From positions 1 through 8,081 of the forward strand of contig JBNJDY010000066.1 of NCBI GenBank assembly GCA_051745305.1: a stretch of DNA of 8,081 nt. The letters run 5' to 3'. Positions within the stretch are counted from its first letter, which is position 1. Each line of letters begins with the position of its first letter. The position numbers were made by a program, and so were the translations under genes. Under the pieces are notes generated by a model. The model saw only the letters and a program-made list of their open reading frames with translations. It made no database searches and was not told the DNA's origin. This document shows positions 1 to 5,846 of the stretch, piece after piece. The stretch comes from Saliniplasma sp051745305 (GTDB taxonomy: Archaea; Thermoplasmatota; Thermoplasmata; Halarchaeoplasmatales; Halarchaeoplasmataceae).

Positions 1-123
1 GGATTCAACTATTACGACGATAGATGGGGACAAGTTTTAGTGAAAAGTTTCCAAGGAAAACTACATCTAGATGAACTGGGATATGAAGACACGTTTCACA
101 ACGGTGTCTACGAATCGTTTTAA
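1..123 (+). CDS. C-terminal fragment of an unrecognised protein (5' end outside window)
   Basis: Reading from base 1 gives 40 codons ending in TAA at 121-123. The other two forward frames close within about 40 bases, so this is the only forward frame open across the segment. The peptide is rich in aromatic and acidic residues, begins GFNYYDDRWGQ and ends NGVYESF. I do not recognise a family. The stop overlaps the TATA element that appears to drive the next gene, which suggests that the upstream transcription unit ends here. The gene could belong with the pilin-like genes that follow, but nothing in the fragment shows this. That it is coding is inferred only from the open frame and the tight fit to the next promoter. 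Confidence 0.5.
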   Translation, partial: GFNYYDDRWGQVLVKSFQGKLHLDELGYEDTFHNGVYESF

Positions 124-133
124 AATATATATA
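121..133 (+). promoter_or_regulatory. TATA-box promoter for the pilin-like pair
   Basis: The run AAATATATATA at 123-133 is a good archaeal TATA box and overlaps the stop of the upstream gene. Its centre lies about 28 bases before the ATG at 156. The bases just before that ATG (CTTTTCAAGCGCCG) contain no Shine-Dalgarno sequence. The spacing therefore suggests a leaderless transcript starting at or next to the start codon. This is inferred from position and composition. Confidence 0.55.
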
Positions 134-155
134 CCATACCTCTTTTCAAGCGCCG

Positions 156-626
156 ATGTACAGAGATGACAGAGGAGTAGCAGGGTTCTTCGTCGATATA
201 CCCGCTTTACTGGTCATAATAATAGCTATCTCGATCTTCACGTTGAGTATATTTCACGTTCAATCGATATACATCCAAGAGCAGAAAGAAAATGATATGA
301 AACAAGATCTCGACGATTTCATGTCGAGTTTCAGACGTTATCACTTGATAACAGAATCTCCTGGAGTATACGTTTCTGAGAACCTAGAAACTCTCAACCA
401 AACCACACTGAATAGAACTTATCATCCGCGATCCTTAGGGTTCGAGTATGAAATTTCCATTACGGATAACAGTCTTTACGAAAACCAGCGATCTTTCGAG
501 TTCAAAACATCATCCGTCCCGTCACAAAAACAGGTCTATTCTAGAAGTTCTTCTGTCGTAGTTGAAGATACACTAGGTAGAGCTCACCTTTGCTCATTAA
601 AGATAACTATATGGGAGGTGGGATGA
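156..626 (+). CDS. Pilin-like exported protein, first of an overlapping pair
   Basis: This is a 156-residue single-pass protein. Its short charged N-terminus (MYRDDRG) is followed by a hydrophobic segment at about residues 11-34. The Arg6-Gly7|Val8 junction resembles archaeal class III signal peptides, which prepilin peptidases (PibD/EppA/FlaK) cut just before the hydrophobic helix. An acidic residue (Asp14) sits early in the helix, where pilins usually carry Glu. The rest is polar and probably outside the cell, with two N-glycosylation sequons (Asn81, Asn86) and a single Cys146. The C-terminal part looks beta-rich. The ATG is placed by TATA spacing. The stop overlaps the next start by four bases (ATGA), so the two products are probably made together. 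I infer a minor pilin or pseudopilin; a simple membrane-anchored surface protein is the alternative. I cannot name an exact family. Confidence 0.75.
   Translation: MYRDDRGVAGFFVDIPALLVIIIAISIFTLSIFHVQSIYIQEQKENDMKQDLDDFMSSFRRYHLITESPGVYVSENLETLNQTTLNRTYHPRSLGFEYEISITDNSLYENQRSFEFKTSSVPSQKQVYSRSSSVVVEDTLGRAHLCSLKITIWEVG
614..620 (+). promoter_or_regulatory. Strong Shine-Dalgarno fixing the start of the second pilin-like gene
   Basis: GGAGGTG is a full match to the archaeal anti-Shine-Dalgarno complement and lies just before ATG 623. It supports that ATG over the in-frame TTG at 590 and ATG at 611. It lies inside the end of the upstream gene, as expected for translational coupling. Confidence 0.75.
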
Positions 627-1153
627 TCTTCGATAGGAAAGGCATTTTCAGCTTATATGATGCCGTACTGTTCTTTGTCTTCTTGATGATAGCGGCATCG
701 GTCTTGACAGTGTACTCCAGTAATCGATTAGATACGATACAAGAAAGGAGTTACTCCCAGGATTATTGTGAACATACAAGAAGAGCTATCCTTTCTTCAA
801 CGATACCTGACACAGGTTACAACTACAGCCAAGGTTTTGTCAATCGAACAGACATGACCGTAAGGGCGCTCTTAATAGAACAACTTTACTTAGAGAGTTT
901 GGGCATCGAACGTGAAAATTTCACATATACCGAAAACATCTCCGAGATGGTCAACGATCATATACAAAAAAGATACGATTGGTACCTGGAAGTCTCCAGC
1001 GATTTTACAGAGGATATGGTCATAAGCAGTGATGGGTTAGTAGAAAACACCGATTTTAAAGAGAATTTAGATAACGATGTTCTAAGTTCCTCATGGTTTG
1101 AAGAGGGGCTAAGAGAAGAAAAAATTATTATAACCCTGTACCTAACTAAATGA
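623..1153 (+). CDS. Pilin-like exported protein, second of an overlapping pair
   Basis: This is a 176-residue single-pass protein built like its upstream partner. A charged N-terminus (MIFDRKG) leads into a hydrophobic helix at about residues 13-31. Lys6-Gly7|Ile8 is a good prepilin-peptidase-like junction at exactly the same position as in the neighbour, and Asp13 again places an acid near the helix start. The outer part carries four N-X-S/T sequons (Asn67, Asn74, Asn99, Asn105), one Cys49 and a strongly acidic C-terminal third, consistent with an exported and possibly N-glycosylated protein. The start at 623 is set by the GGAGGTG site and the ATGA overlap with the previous stop; longer starts at 590 and 611 are possible but less likely. 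No assembly ATPase or TadC-like membrane protein is visible in the window. The pilin role is inferred. Confidence 0.75.
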   Translation: MIFDRKGIFSLYDAVLFFVFLMIAASVLTVYSSNRLDTIQERSYSQDYCEHTRRAILSSTIPDTGYNYSQGFVNRTDMTVRALLIEQLYLESLGIERENFTYTENISEMVNDHIQKRYDWYLEVSSDFTEDMVISSDGLVENTDFKENLDNDVLSSSWFEEGLREEKIIITLYLTK

Positions 1154-1165
1154 TACAGCGCTGCG

Positions 1166-1181
1166 ATAAATATTATTAAAA
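1166..1181 (+). promoter_or_regulatory. TATA-like promoter of the coaBC-pantoate kinase operon
   Basis: The AT-rich run ATAAATATTATTAAAA lies in the 52-base gap between the pilin-like pair and coaBC. Depending on which half acts as the TATA box, transcription would start at about 1196-1204. That gives a leader of only 2-10 bases. The longer form would just include the AGGTG ribosome binding site at 1196-1200, five bases before ATG 1206. Confidence 0.5.
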
Positions 1182-1205
1182 GTAACACGTATAATAGGTG
1201 TAAAT

Positions 1206-2384
1206 ATGCATCCATCAGAACATTTAAGAGGTTCAAAAGGCGACGACCTTAAAGGTAAAAAGATAGTCCTAGGTATAACTGGCAGCATAGCTGCAGTCGA
1301 GTGTGTGAAGCTCATCCGTGAATTGGTCAGGGAAGGGGCTGAAGTACACTGTGTTATGTCAGGGTGGGCCGAGAAGATAGTTCATCCGTACGCTATAGAA
1401 TTTTCATCAGGTACAGAACCTATAACTGAATTGACCGGCCAGGTAGAACATGTCAGTTTATGTGGAAAAGTTCCGGATAAAGCCGATTTGTTTTTGATAT
1501 CACCTGCTACCGCCAACACCATCTCTAAGATAGCCAACGGGATAGATGATACCCCAGTTACAACCTTCGCTACCACGAGTATAGGTTCAGGGATACCACT
1601 GATGATAGTCCCTGCTATGCATCAGAGTATGTACGAGCATCCGGTCGTCATGGATAATTTACAAAAGGTACAGGAGGAACTAGGAGCAACCATCGTAGGT
1701 CCAAAGATCGAAGAGGGAGCGGCTAAAGTTGCAGATAAAGAGGAGATAGTTGACAACGTAATAAGAGTACTGAACGACGATCTTAAAGGTGAAAATATAA
1801 CGGTTATAACAGGGAGCAGTGTAGAACCTATAGATACCATGAGGGTCATCACCAATAGGGCCACCGGTAAAACCGGTATCGAACTGGCTAAAAGAGCTTT
1901 TAGACGGGGAGCTAACGTTCAATTGTGGTATGGGAACGTTCAAGCTGAGATACCTCATTGGATCCCGAATCGAAGGTTCGAAACACTCGATGACCTGATA
2001 GGGTATTCCAAGGATCTAACTGGAACCGTCATCGTTCCAGCAGCACTTTCGGATTTCGGTGTTGATAAAGTTTCAGAATCAAAGATATCTTCAGAAGAAG
2101 GTATCACACTGGAATTAAAACCTCTACCCAAATTCATCGAAGAAGTAAGAGAAAACGTAGAGTTCTTGGTAGCTTTCAAAGCGGAAGATTCACGAGAAAA
2201 AGCCGTAGAAAAAGCTGAGAAGATGATAGATGAGCAACGTGCTGATATGGTCGTAGCTAATTCCTTGGAAGATGTTAAAAGAGAAAGTAACACTGTATGT
2301 ATCGTAAAGGGAAACGAGTGGATAGAAGGGAGCAAAAGAGAACTCGCAGATATAATACTTGACGAAATCAAGAAGAGGAAATAA
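1206..2384 (+). CDS. coaBC: Bifunctional phosphopantothenoylcysteine decarboxylase / phosphopantothenate-cysteine ligase
   Basis: This cytoplasmic CoA-pathway enzyme couples 4'-phosphopantothenate to cysteine (CoaB), then decarboxylates the product to 4'-phosphopantetheine (CoaC, FMN-dependent). The 392 residues match the usual length of the fusion. CoaC comes first (about 19-190), with the flavin-binding ITGSIAA loop (24-30), the active-site His82 in EHVSL, PATAN (100-104) and PAMH (136-139). The CoaB domain (about 197-390) carries ITGSSVEPID (201-210), the TNRATGKTG motif (216-224) with Asn217, a SESKISSEEG loop (290-299, Lys293) aligning with the catalytic-lysine loop, and AFKAE (323-327). 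The MHPSEHLRGSKG start resembles the N-terminus of the Methanocaldococcus homologue, and AGGTG lies five bases upstream, so ATG 1206 is well supported. It is followed after one base by pantoate kinase, which acts earlier in the same pathway. The family assignment is secure. Confidence 0.96.
   Translation: MHPSEHLRGSKGDDLKGKKIVLGITGSIAAVECVKLIRELVREGAEVHCVMSGWAEKIVHPYAIEFSSGTEPITELTGQVEHVSLCGKVPDKADLFLISPATANTISKIANGIDDTPVTTFATTSIGSGIPLMIVPAMHQSMYEHPVVMDNLQKVQEELGATIVGPKIEEGAAKVADKEEIVDNVIRVLNDDLKGENITVITGSSVEPIDTMRVITNRATGKTGIELAKRAFRRGANVQLWYGNVQAEIPHWIPNRRFETLDDLIGYSKDLTGTVIVPAALSDFGVDKVSESKISSEEGITLELKPLPKFIEEVRENVEFLVAFKAEDSREKAVEKAEKMIDEQRADMVVANSLEDVKRESNTVCIVKGNEWIEGSKRELADIILDEIKKRK
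2375..2379 (+). promoter_or_regulatory. Shine-Dalgarno deciding the pantoate kinase start
   Basis: GAGGA inside the last codons of coaBC lies six bases before ATG 2386. It favours this ATG over the in-frame TTG at 2359, which would add nine residues overlapping coaBC. It also makes translational coupling between the two genes likely. Confidence 0.65.
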
Positions 2385-2385
2385 A

Positions 2386-3240
2386 ATGACAAGTAAAGCC
2401 TTCTGCCCAGGTCACATAACAGGATTTTTTACACTCCCCGACTCAACAAAAGAACACTTCAATAAAACCGGTTCTAGAGGTGCAGGGTTCTCCATCGAGT
2501 TGGGTGCTAAAGCTGAGGTCACTGTCGGTGAAAAGGGATGGCTCATAGAAGTTGACGGTGAAAGAACAGCCTTTCCAACGGTAGAAAAGACACTTTTCAA
2601 TATAGCACAGGGTGGTGAAGTATTCATAGAAACCGATATCCCTTTCAGTCAAGGATTCGGGATGAGTGGCGCTTGTGCCCTATCAGCGGGTATGGCAGCT
2701 TTAAACGACCTCGGAGAGGACCCTCAAAAAGCTGTCGAATATGCCCATAATTCTGAAGTCTTCTGTAGAACTGGTTTAGGCGATGTTGTGGGCCAATCTA
2801 TGGGAGGTTTCGAGATAAGGGTTAAGGAAGGACTCCCCCCTGACGGTGAGATCATAAAAAAGGAAATTGACAAGGAAGTGGTTATAGCAGTTCTCGGACA
2901 GCCCTTAGTGACTCCAGATATCTTAAACGACCCTCTTTTAAGCGAATGGATAAAGCTCTTCGGCAATGATTGTATGGACGAATTTCTACCAGATAATGAT
3001 TTTGATAAGTTCTTGGACCTATCACTTGAATTCGCCGAGAATACAAAATTTATAAAAGAAAAAGTAGGGGACGCCATCGATGCTTTAAGGAGTCATGCTA
3101 AAGGGAGTATGGCTATGATAGGTAATTCAGCGTTCTTTTTCGGAGATACTGAAACAATCGTAGAGATACTCGAAGAACAAACCGATACTGAGAATATCTA
3201 TGTCACTCGGATAGATAACAAAGGTGCACGTTTGATATGA
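2386..3240 (+). CDS. Pantoate kinase (archaeal GHMP-family)
   Basis: Archaeal pantoate kinase phosphorylates pantoate to 4-phosphopantoate, which a separate synthetase then joins to beta-alanine. This replaces the bacterial PanC-CoaA steps. The 284-residue length fits the family. The N-terminus has the characteristic CPGHITGFF (residues 7-15). The GHMP phosphate-binding loop is SQGFGMSGACALS (88-100). A GLGDVVGQ stretch (130-137) follows, and a late SMAMIGNSAFFF motif (241-252) corresponds to GHMP motif 3. The gene begins one base after the coaBC stop, and both belong to CoA synthesis, so co-transcription is very likely. The phosphopantothenate synthetase, often found close by in archaea, is absent from this window. 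The stop TGA directly abuts the stop of the convergent DUF357 gene. Confidence 0.93.
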   Translation: MTSKAFCPGHITGFFTLPDSTKEHFNKTGSRGAGFSIELGAKAEVTVGEKGWLIEVDGERTAFPTVEKTLFNIAQGGEVFIETDIPFSQGFGMSGACALSAGMAALNDLGEDPQKAVEYAHNSEVFCRTGLGDVVGQSMGGFEIRVKEGLPPDGEIIKKEIDKEVVIAVLGQPLVTPDILNDPLLSEWIKLFGNDCMDEFLPDNDFDKFLDLSLEFAENTKFIKEKVGDAIDALRSHAKGSMAMIGNSAFFFGDTETIVEILEEQTDTENIYVTRIDNKGARLI

Positions 3241-3528
3241 TCATTCAGCCAACGTGAACAGTTCGTCATCTCCGCCGGTATCGAACAGTCCTAATCTAGC
3301 ACCGGCATCCAACCAACCGTGGGCATAATTCACGCATGCGAACGCATTATCCAGATCACCATTTTCAAAAAAGTGTACAGCATCTTCGTAATAGGATCTA
3401 GCCATGTTCAAAAAATCGTCTGCAATTTTCGAATAATGTGAACGGTCGGGAACGGTGATCTCAACTTTACCCAACGCGGTTTCAGTTTTCTTCAGATATT
3501 CCCTCACTCTACTTTCATCTACCATCAT
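3241..3528 (-). CDS. DUF357 family protein
   Basis: This is a 95-residue, apparently all-helical cytoplasmic protein of a small, mainly archaeal family of unknown function. The family pattern is clear: an N-terminal helix (REYLKKTETAL), then DFLNMARSYYEDAVHFFENG (about 43-62), then a second helix holding the conserved NAFACVNYAHGWLDAGARLG stretch (about 66-85) and GLFD. The two-helix layout recalls TPR-like or four-helix proteins, but no activity is known to me. Two adjacent ATGs (3528 and 3525) are possible starts. GGGTG lies four bases before the first and seven before the second, partly within the stop of the upstream gene. The gene starts eight bases after the HerA-like ATPase stop, so the two probably form an operon with coupled translation. 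A partnership with the ATPase is inferred from position only. Confidence 0.88.
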   Translation of the reverse strand: MMVDESRVREYLKKTETALGKVEITVPDRSHYSKIADDFLNMARSYYEDAVHFFENGDLDNAFACVNYAHGWLDAGARLGLFDTGGDDELFTLAE

Positions 3529-3536
3529 CCAACACC

Positions 3537-5123
3537 CTACACTACACGTATAGATTGACCACCATCTTGGGTTTCTCTTGGACGGACCGCTACGAATAAG
3601 GGTTCAGATAATCCTCCGCCTGTGACGATAGCTTCGCCTATCGGTAATCTCTGGATCTCCTCTTTCATCTGTCTCGTAACACCTTCGATCGACGATTCGA
3701 TAGCTTTTAAATCGTTAGGATTGGTAACTTTCAAAATAACCTGGGTGTTACACTGACTCAATACATTTTTATCTACTTTGGCAGGTCTTTGTGTAATTAT
3801 TGCCAGACCCAAACCGAACTTTCTTCCCTCGCTTGCTATTGTATGGAAGATTTCGGAACTTTCCGTTTTTCCTCTTTGAGGGCAGAAGTTATGTGCCTCC
3901 TCGGCGAATAACATCAAAGGAGGGATCTTGTTACGCTTTCTCAACTCAAAAAGAGCGGTTGCCAACTTATTTACTACAAAATTTTGAAGATCGGGAGGGG
4001 TCCCTTTCAGATTTATAATAGATGTTTTTCCCTCTTGAACGATATCGTCCATCCTGGTACCCATCTTGGCGAATACTTTCTTTCCCTTTAATGTCTTCAA
4101 ACCTCTGATTATAGTGCTGACATCGTCTTCTTCATTCTGTTTGAACAAACGGATCATATCATCTATACTGTAATTACCTTTAGAAACCTCCAATCGGGAG
4201 ATCACGCCCTCCAATTTTTTGATGTTGGATTTTCTCTTATCTAATTCGGACATTTCAAGTATCTTTGTAGGTTCCATATTACTGAATGTAAATTTAAGGG
4301 GTTTGGCACCTTTATTTATCTCAGGCATAGGTGTGAATTCCGTCAGCTTATCTCCATACCCATTAGACTCCACACCGAAGTCGTTAGAGGGATCAACTTT
4401 ACCAGCCTTTGCCAATGAGGAATATTCACCATGTGGATCCAATATTATATTGGTTACATCGTGTTTCATGAATTCTTCGATAATGACACCCGTCGTGTAA
4501 CTCTTCCCACTACCTGTTTTAGCCAAAACTGATAGATGTTTTTGAGCGATAGAATTTATATCGAGATCGACCTCTATATCATGGCCTCTTAGTTTACCGA
4601 TAAATGCTCCATTTTCATCCTCTTTAAGACCGATGACATCCCTTATAAGGTCCTCTTTTGCAAGATATATCTTTTCTCCGGCTCTGAAGGGATTCCCAGG
4701 TAATTTCAAAAGACCTCTTTCATCCCTATAACCGATTATATTTATAGTTGCAATAATGGTTTCATCGATCTCTATACTTTCACCATTACTCAATTCTATA
4801 GCTTTATCGACTGAAAGATCTGTTTTTCTTTCAACCATTTCGATCTGACCTAGGACTCTATCCGCTGTAGGATGTTCTAGTTCGATATATTCACCTTTGT
4901 CCACAGGGTTACATACATTACATTGAAGTGTAGTAGTACCCACATCACCAAACGTAACACCTACAAAATCAGTTTCCGATGATTCTTCCTCTTCCATATC
5001 CTCTTCAGACAATATCATATCATCTATCTCTACCTCTCCCATCTCCCTTATCTCTTCTTCGGTTAGAGCCTTTTTGTCCTCCTGCATTTCGTTTTCTACT
5101 TCCGTCAGACAAATCCCATCCAT
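3537..5123 (-). CDS. HerA-like hexameric ATPase / DNA translocase (HAS-barrel and DUF87)
   Basis: This 528-residue protein is of the HerA/FtsK-type ATPase class that pumps or unwinds DNA as a hexamer; bona fide HerA works with NurA and Mre11-Rad50 in end resection. It begins with an acidic extension (residues 8-52, about half Asp/Glu). A HAS-barrel-like beta domain follows (about 52-165), then the ATPase core. Core motifs are the Walker A AKTGSGKS (201-208), ILDPHGEY (227-234), Walker B PLMLFAEEAHNF (402-413, Glu408-Glu409), the GRKFGLGL segment (433-440) with the arginine likely to reach the neighbouring subunit, and ITQRP (443-447). The ATG at 5123 lies about 26 bases from a TATA element and has no Shine-Dalgarno, suggesting a leaderless message; Met13 is a shorter alternative. 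No nurA, mre11 or rad50 is nearby, so I do not assign herA itself. The family is certain; the exact role is not. Confidence 0.92.
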   Translation of the reverse strand: MDGICLTEVENEMQEDKKALTEEEIREMGEVEIDDMILSEEDMEEEESSETDFVGVTFGDVGTTTLQCNVCNPVDKGEYIELEHPTADRVLGQIEMVERKTDLSVDKAIELSNGESIEIDETIIATINIIGYRDERGLLKLPGNPFRAGEKIYLAKEDLIRDVIGLKEDENGAFIGKLRGHDIEVDLDINSIAQKHLSVLAKTGSGKSYTTGVIIEEFMKHDVTNIILDPHGEYSSLAKAGKVDPSNDFGVESNGYGDKLTEFTPMPEINKGAKPLKFTFSNMEPTKILEMSELDKRKSNIKKLEGVISRLEVSKGNYSIDDMIRLFKQNEEDDVSTIIRGLKTLKGKKVFAKMGTRMDDIVQEGKTSIINLKGTPPDLQNFVVNKLATALFELRKRNKIPPLMLFAEEAHNFCPQRGKTESSEIFHTIASEGRKFGLGLAIITQRPAKVDKNVLSQCNTQVILKVTNPNDLKAIESSIEGVTRQMKEEIQRLPIGEAIVTGGGLSEPLFVAVRPRETQDGGQSIRVV

Positions 5124-5144
5124 ATATTACTTAGAGAGTACATC

Positions 5145-5157
5145 TTTTAAAATATTT
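5145..5157 (-). promoter_or_regulatory. TATA-box promoter of the HerA-like/DUF357 operon
   Basis: On the minus strand the sequence reads GCGAAATATTTTAAAAG, with a purine-rich start like a BRE before the TATA element. The TTTTAAAA core is centred about 26 bases before ATG 5123, with no ribosome binding site between them. This fits leaderless initiation. Confidence 0.6.
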
Positions 5158-5178
5158 CGCTTATCTTTTAAAGAAGTG

Positions 5179-5190
5179 AAAAAAGTAAAA
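5179..5190 (-). terminator. T-tract terminator after the zinc-ribbon membrane protein gene
   Basis: On the minus strand, seven bases after the TAA stop, comes TTTTACTTTTTT, preceded by CCC and without a clear hairpin. Archaeal RNA polymerase commonly stops at such T-rich tracts. It lies just ahead of the promoter of the next minus-strand gene, as expected for separate units. Confidence 0.5.
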
Positions 5191-5197
5191 GGGTTTT

Positions 5198-5782
5198 TTA
5201 CCAATCTTCATACTCGTCGAAGTCCTCATCTTCATCCTCGTCGAAGTCCTCATCTTCATCGATTACTTCAGCATCGATTGGTTCGGCATCTTCGAAGAAC
5301 TCCTCTTCTTCATCTTCATCGATAGGTTCAGAGGACTCTTCTGCTTCTCTAAGGTCTTTGAAGTAAAGATATATGAGCACGATACCGATTATTGTGACGA
5401 TCGTACCACTAACACCTAAAGATTGATCGATATAACCATACCCTTCGTAACCACCTATTCCCGCATCGTGGAATATTCCGATAACATTATGGAACCATGA
5501 CATGAACGTTAGACCGACTCCTCCTAAGAGCGCTAAAAAAATCCCTAGATAAAGTTTTCCTTTTCCGGGTTCTTCTTCGATCTCCTCTTCCCATGGCTCT
5601 TCAAATTCCTCTTCCTCTTCATCCCATAATTCATCCTCATCATCAAATAACTGGCCACATTCTGGGCATTCCATGGCATCAGATGATACTATTGCACCAC
5701 ATGTCGGGCATTCCGCCTCTTCAAATTCATCTTCCCTAAAATCATCCTCTTCTTCAAAATCTTCTTCGGCCATAAGAACCAT
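5198..5782 (-). CDS. Acidic zinc-ribbon membrane protein with two-helix hairpin
   Basis: I do not recognise a named family for this 194-residue protein. It starts with a very acidic stretch (residues 6-24), then a zinc ribbon of two CxxC knuckles, CPTCG (25-29) and CPECG (39-43), then a second acidic run (about 47-71, many Glu). Two hydrophobic segments follow, at about 77-97 and 123-141, joined by a Gly/Tyr-rich loop (GIGGYEGYGYIDQ). A long acidic C-terminal tail begins near 147 and contains an exact tandem DEDEDFDE octapeptide. With charged tails on both sides of the hairpin, both ends are probably cytoplasmic and the loop external. The zinc ribbon and acidic tails could dock basic proteins or RNA/DNA-bound complexes at the membrane, but this is a guess. 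ATG 5782 fits TATA spacing; Met4 (5773) is an alternative. It appears to be a single-gene unit. Confidence 0.8.
   Translation of the reverse strand: MVLMAEEDFEEEDDFREDEFEEAECPTCGAIVSSDAMECPECGQLFDDEDELWDEEEEEFEEPWEEEIEEEPGKGKLYLGIFLALLGGVGLTFMSWFHNVIGIFHDAGIGGYEGYGYIDQSLGVSGTIVTIIGIVLIYLYFKDLREAEESSEPIDEDEEEEFFEDAEPIDAEVIDEDEDFDEDEDEDFDEYEDW
5213..5260. repeat. Perfect 24-base tandem duplication inside the acidic tail
   Basis: CTCGTCGAAGTCCTCATCTT plus CATC occurs twice in a row with no mismatch, at 5213-5236 and 5237-5260. On the coding (minus) strand each copy encodes DEDEDFDE, so the reading frame is kept. Identity at every third-codon position points to a recent duplication by slippage or unequal exchange rather than selection on the peptide. 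Confidence 0.95.
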
Positions 5783-5805
5783 CTATGTGTTTAATCACAA
5801 CCCCC

Positions 5806-5816
5806 TATTTAATAAT
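5806..5816 (-). promoter_or_regulatory. TATA-box promoter of the zinc-ribbon membrane protein gene
   Basis: The minus strand reads ATTATTAAATA in the 64-base gap after the HD gene. Its centre lies about 28 bases before ATG 5782. No Shine-Dalgarno lies at a usable distance, so a leaderless message is likely. A nearby GGGGG is about 19 bases from the start, too far for a ribosome binding site. Confidence 0.5.
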
Positions 5817-5846
5817 TGCCATGACTTAAATATAGTATTTTAAGAA

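Noticed and set aside
1156..1163. Palindrome CAGCGCTG just after the second pilin-like gene, next to the coaBC promoter
   Set aside because: It could be an operator or weak stem, but an 8-base perfect palindrome is expected by chance many times in a window this size, and no T-tract follows.
1955..2392. 145-residue minus-strand open frame opposite coaBC
   Set aside because: Its Ser-rich, low-complexity product is the antisense shadow of a clear coaBC/pantoate kinase coding region and matches no family.
5213..5260. Tandem repeat considered as a CRISPR fragment
   Set aside because: There are only two copies, no spacer between them, and they lie in frame inside a gene.
5074..5325. 83-residue + strand frame with a His/Arg/Leu-rich repeat (RRSPHLHP)
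   Set aside because: It is the antisense reading of the Asp/Glu-rich tail and its 24-base repeat, not an independent repeat protein.
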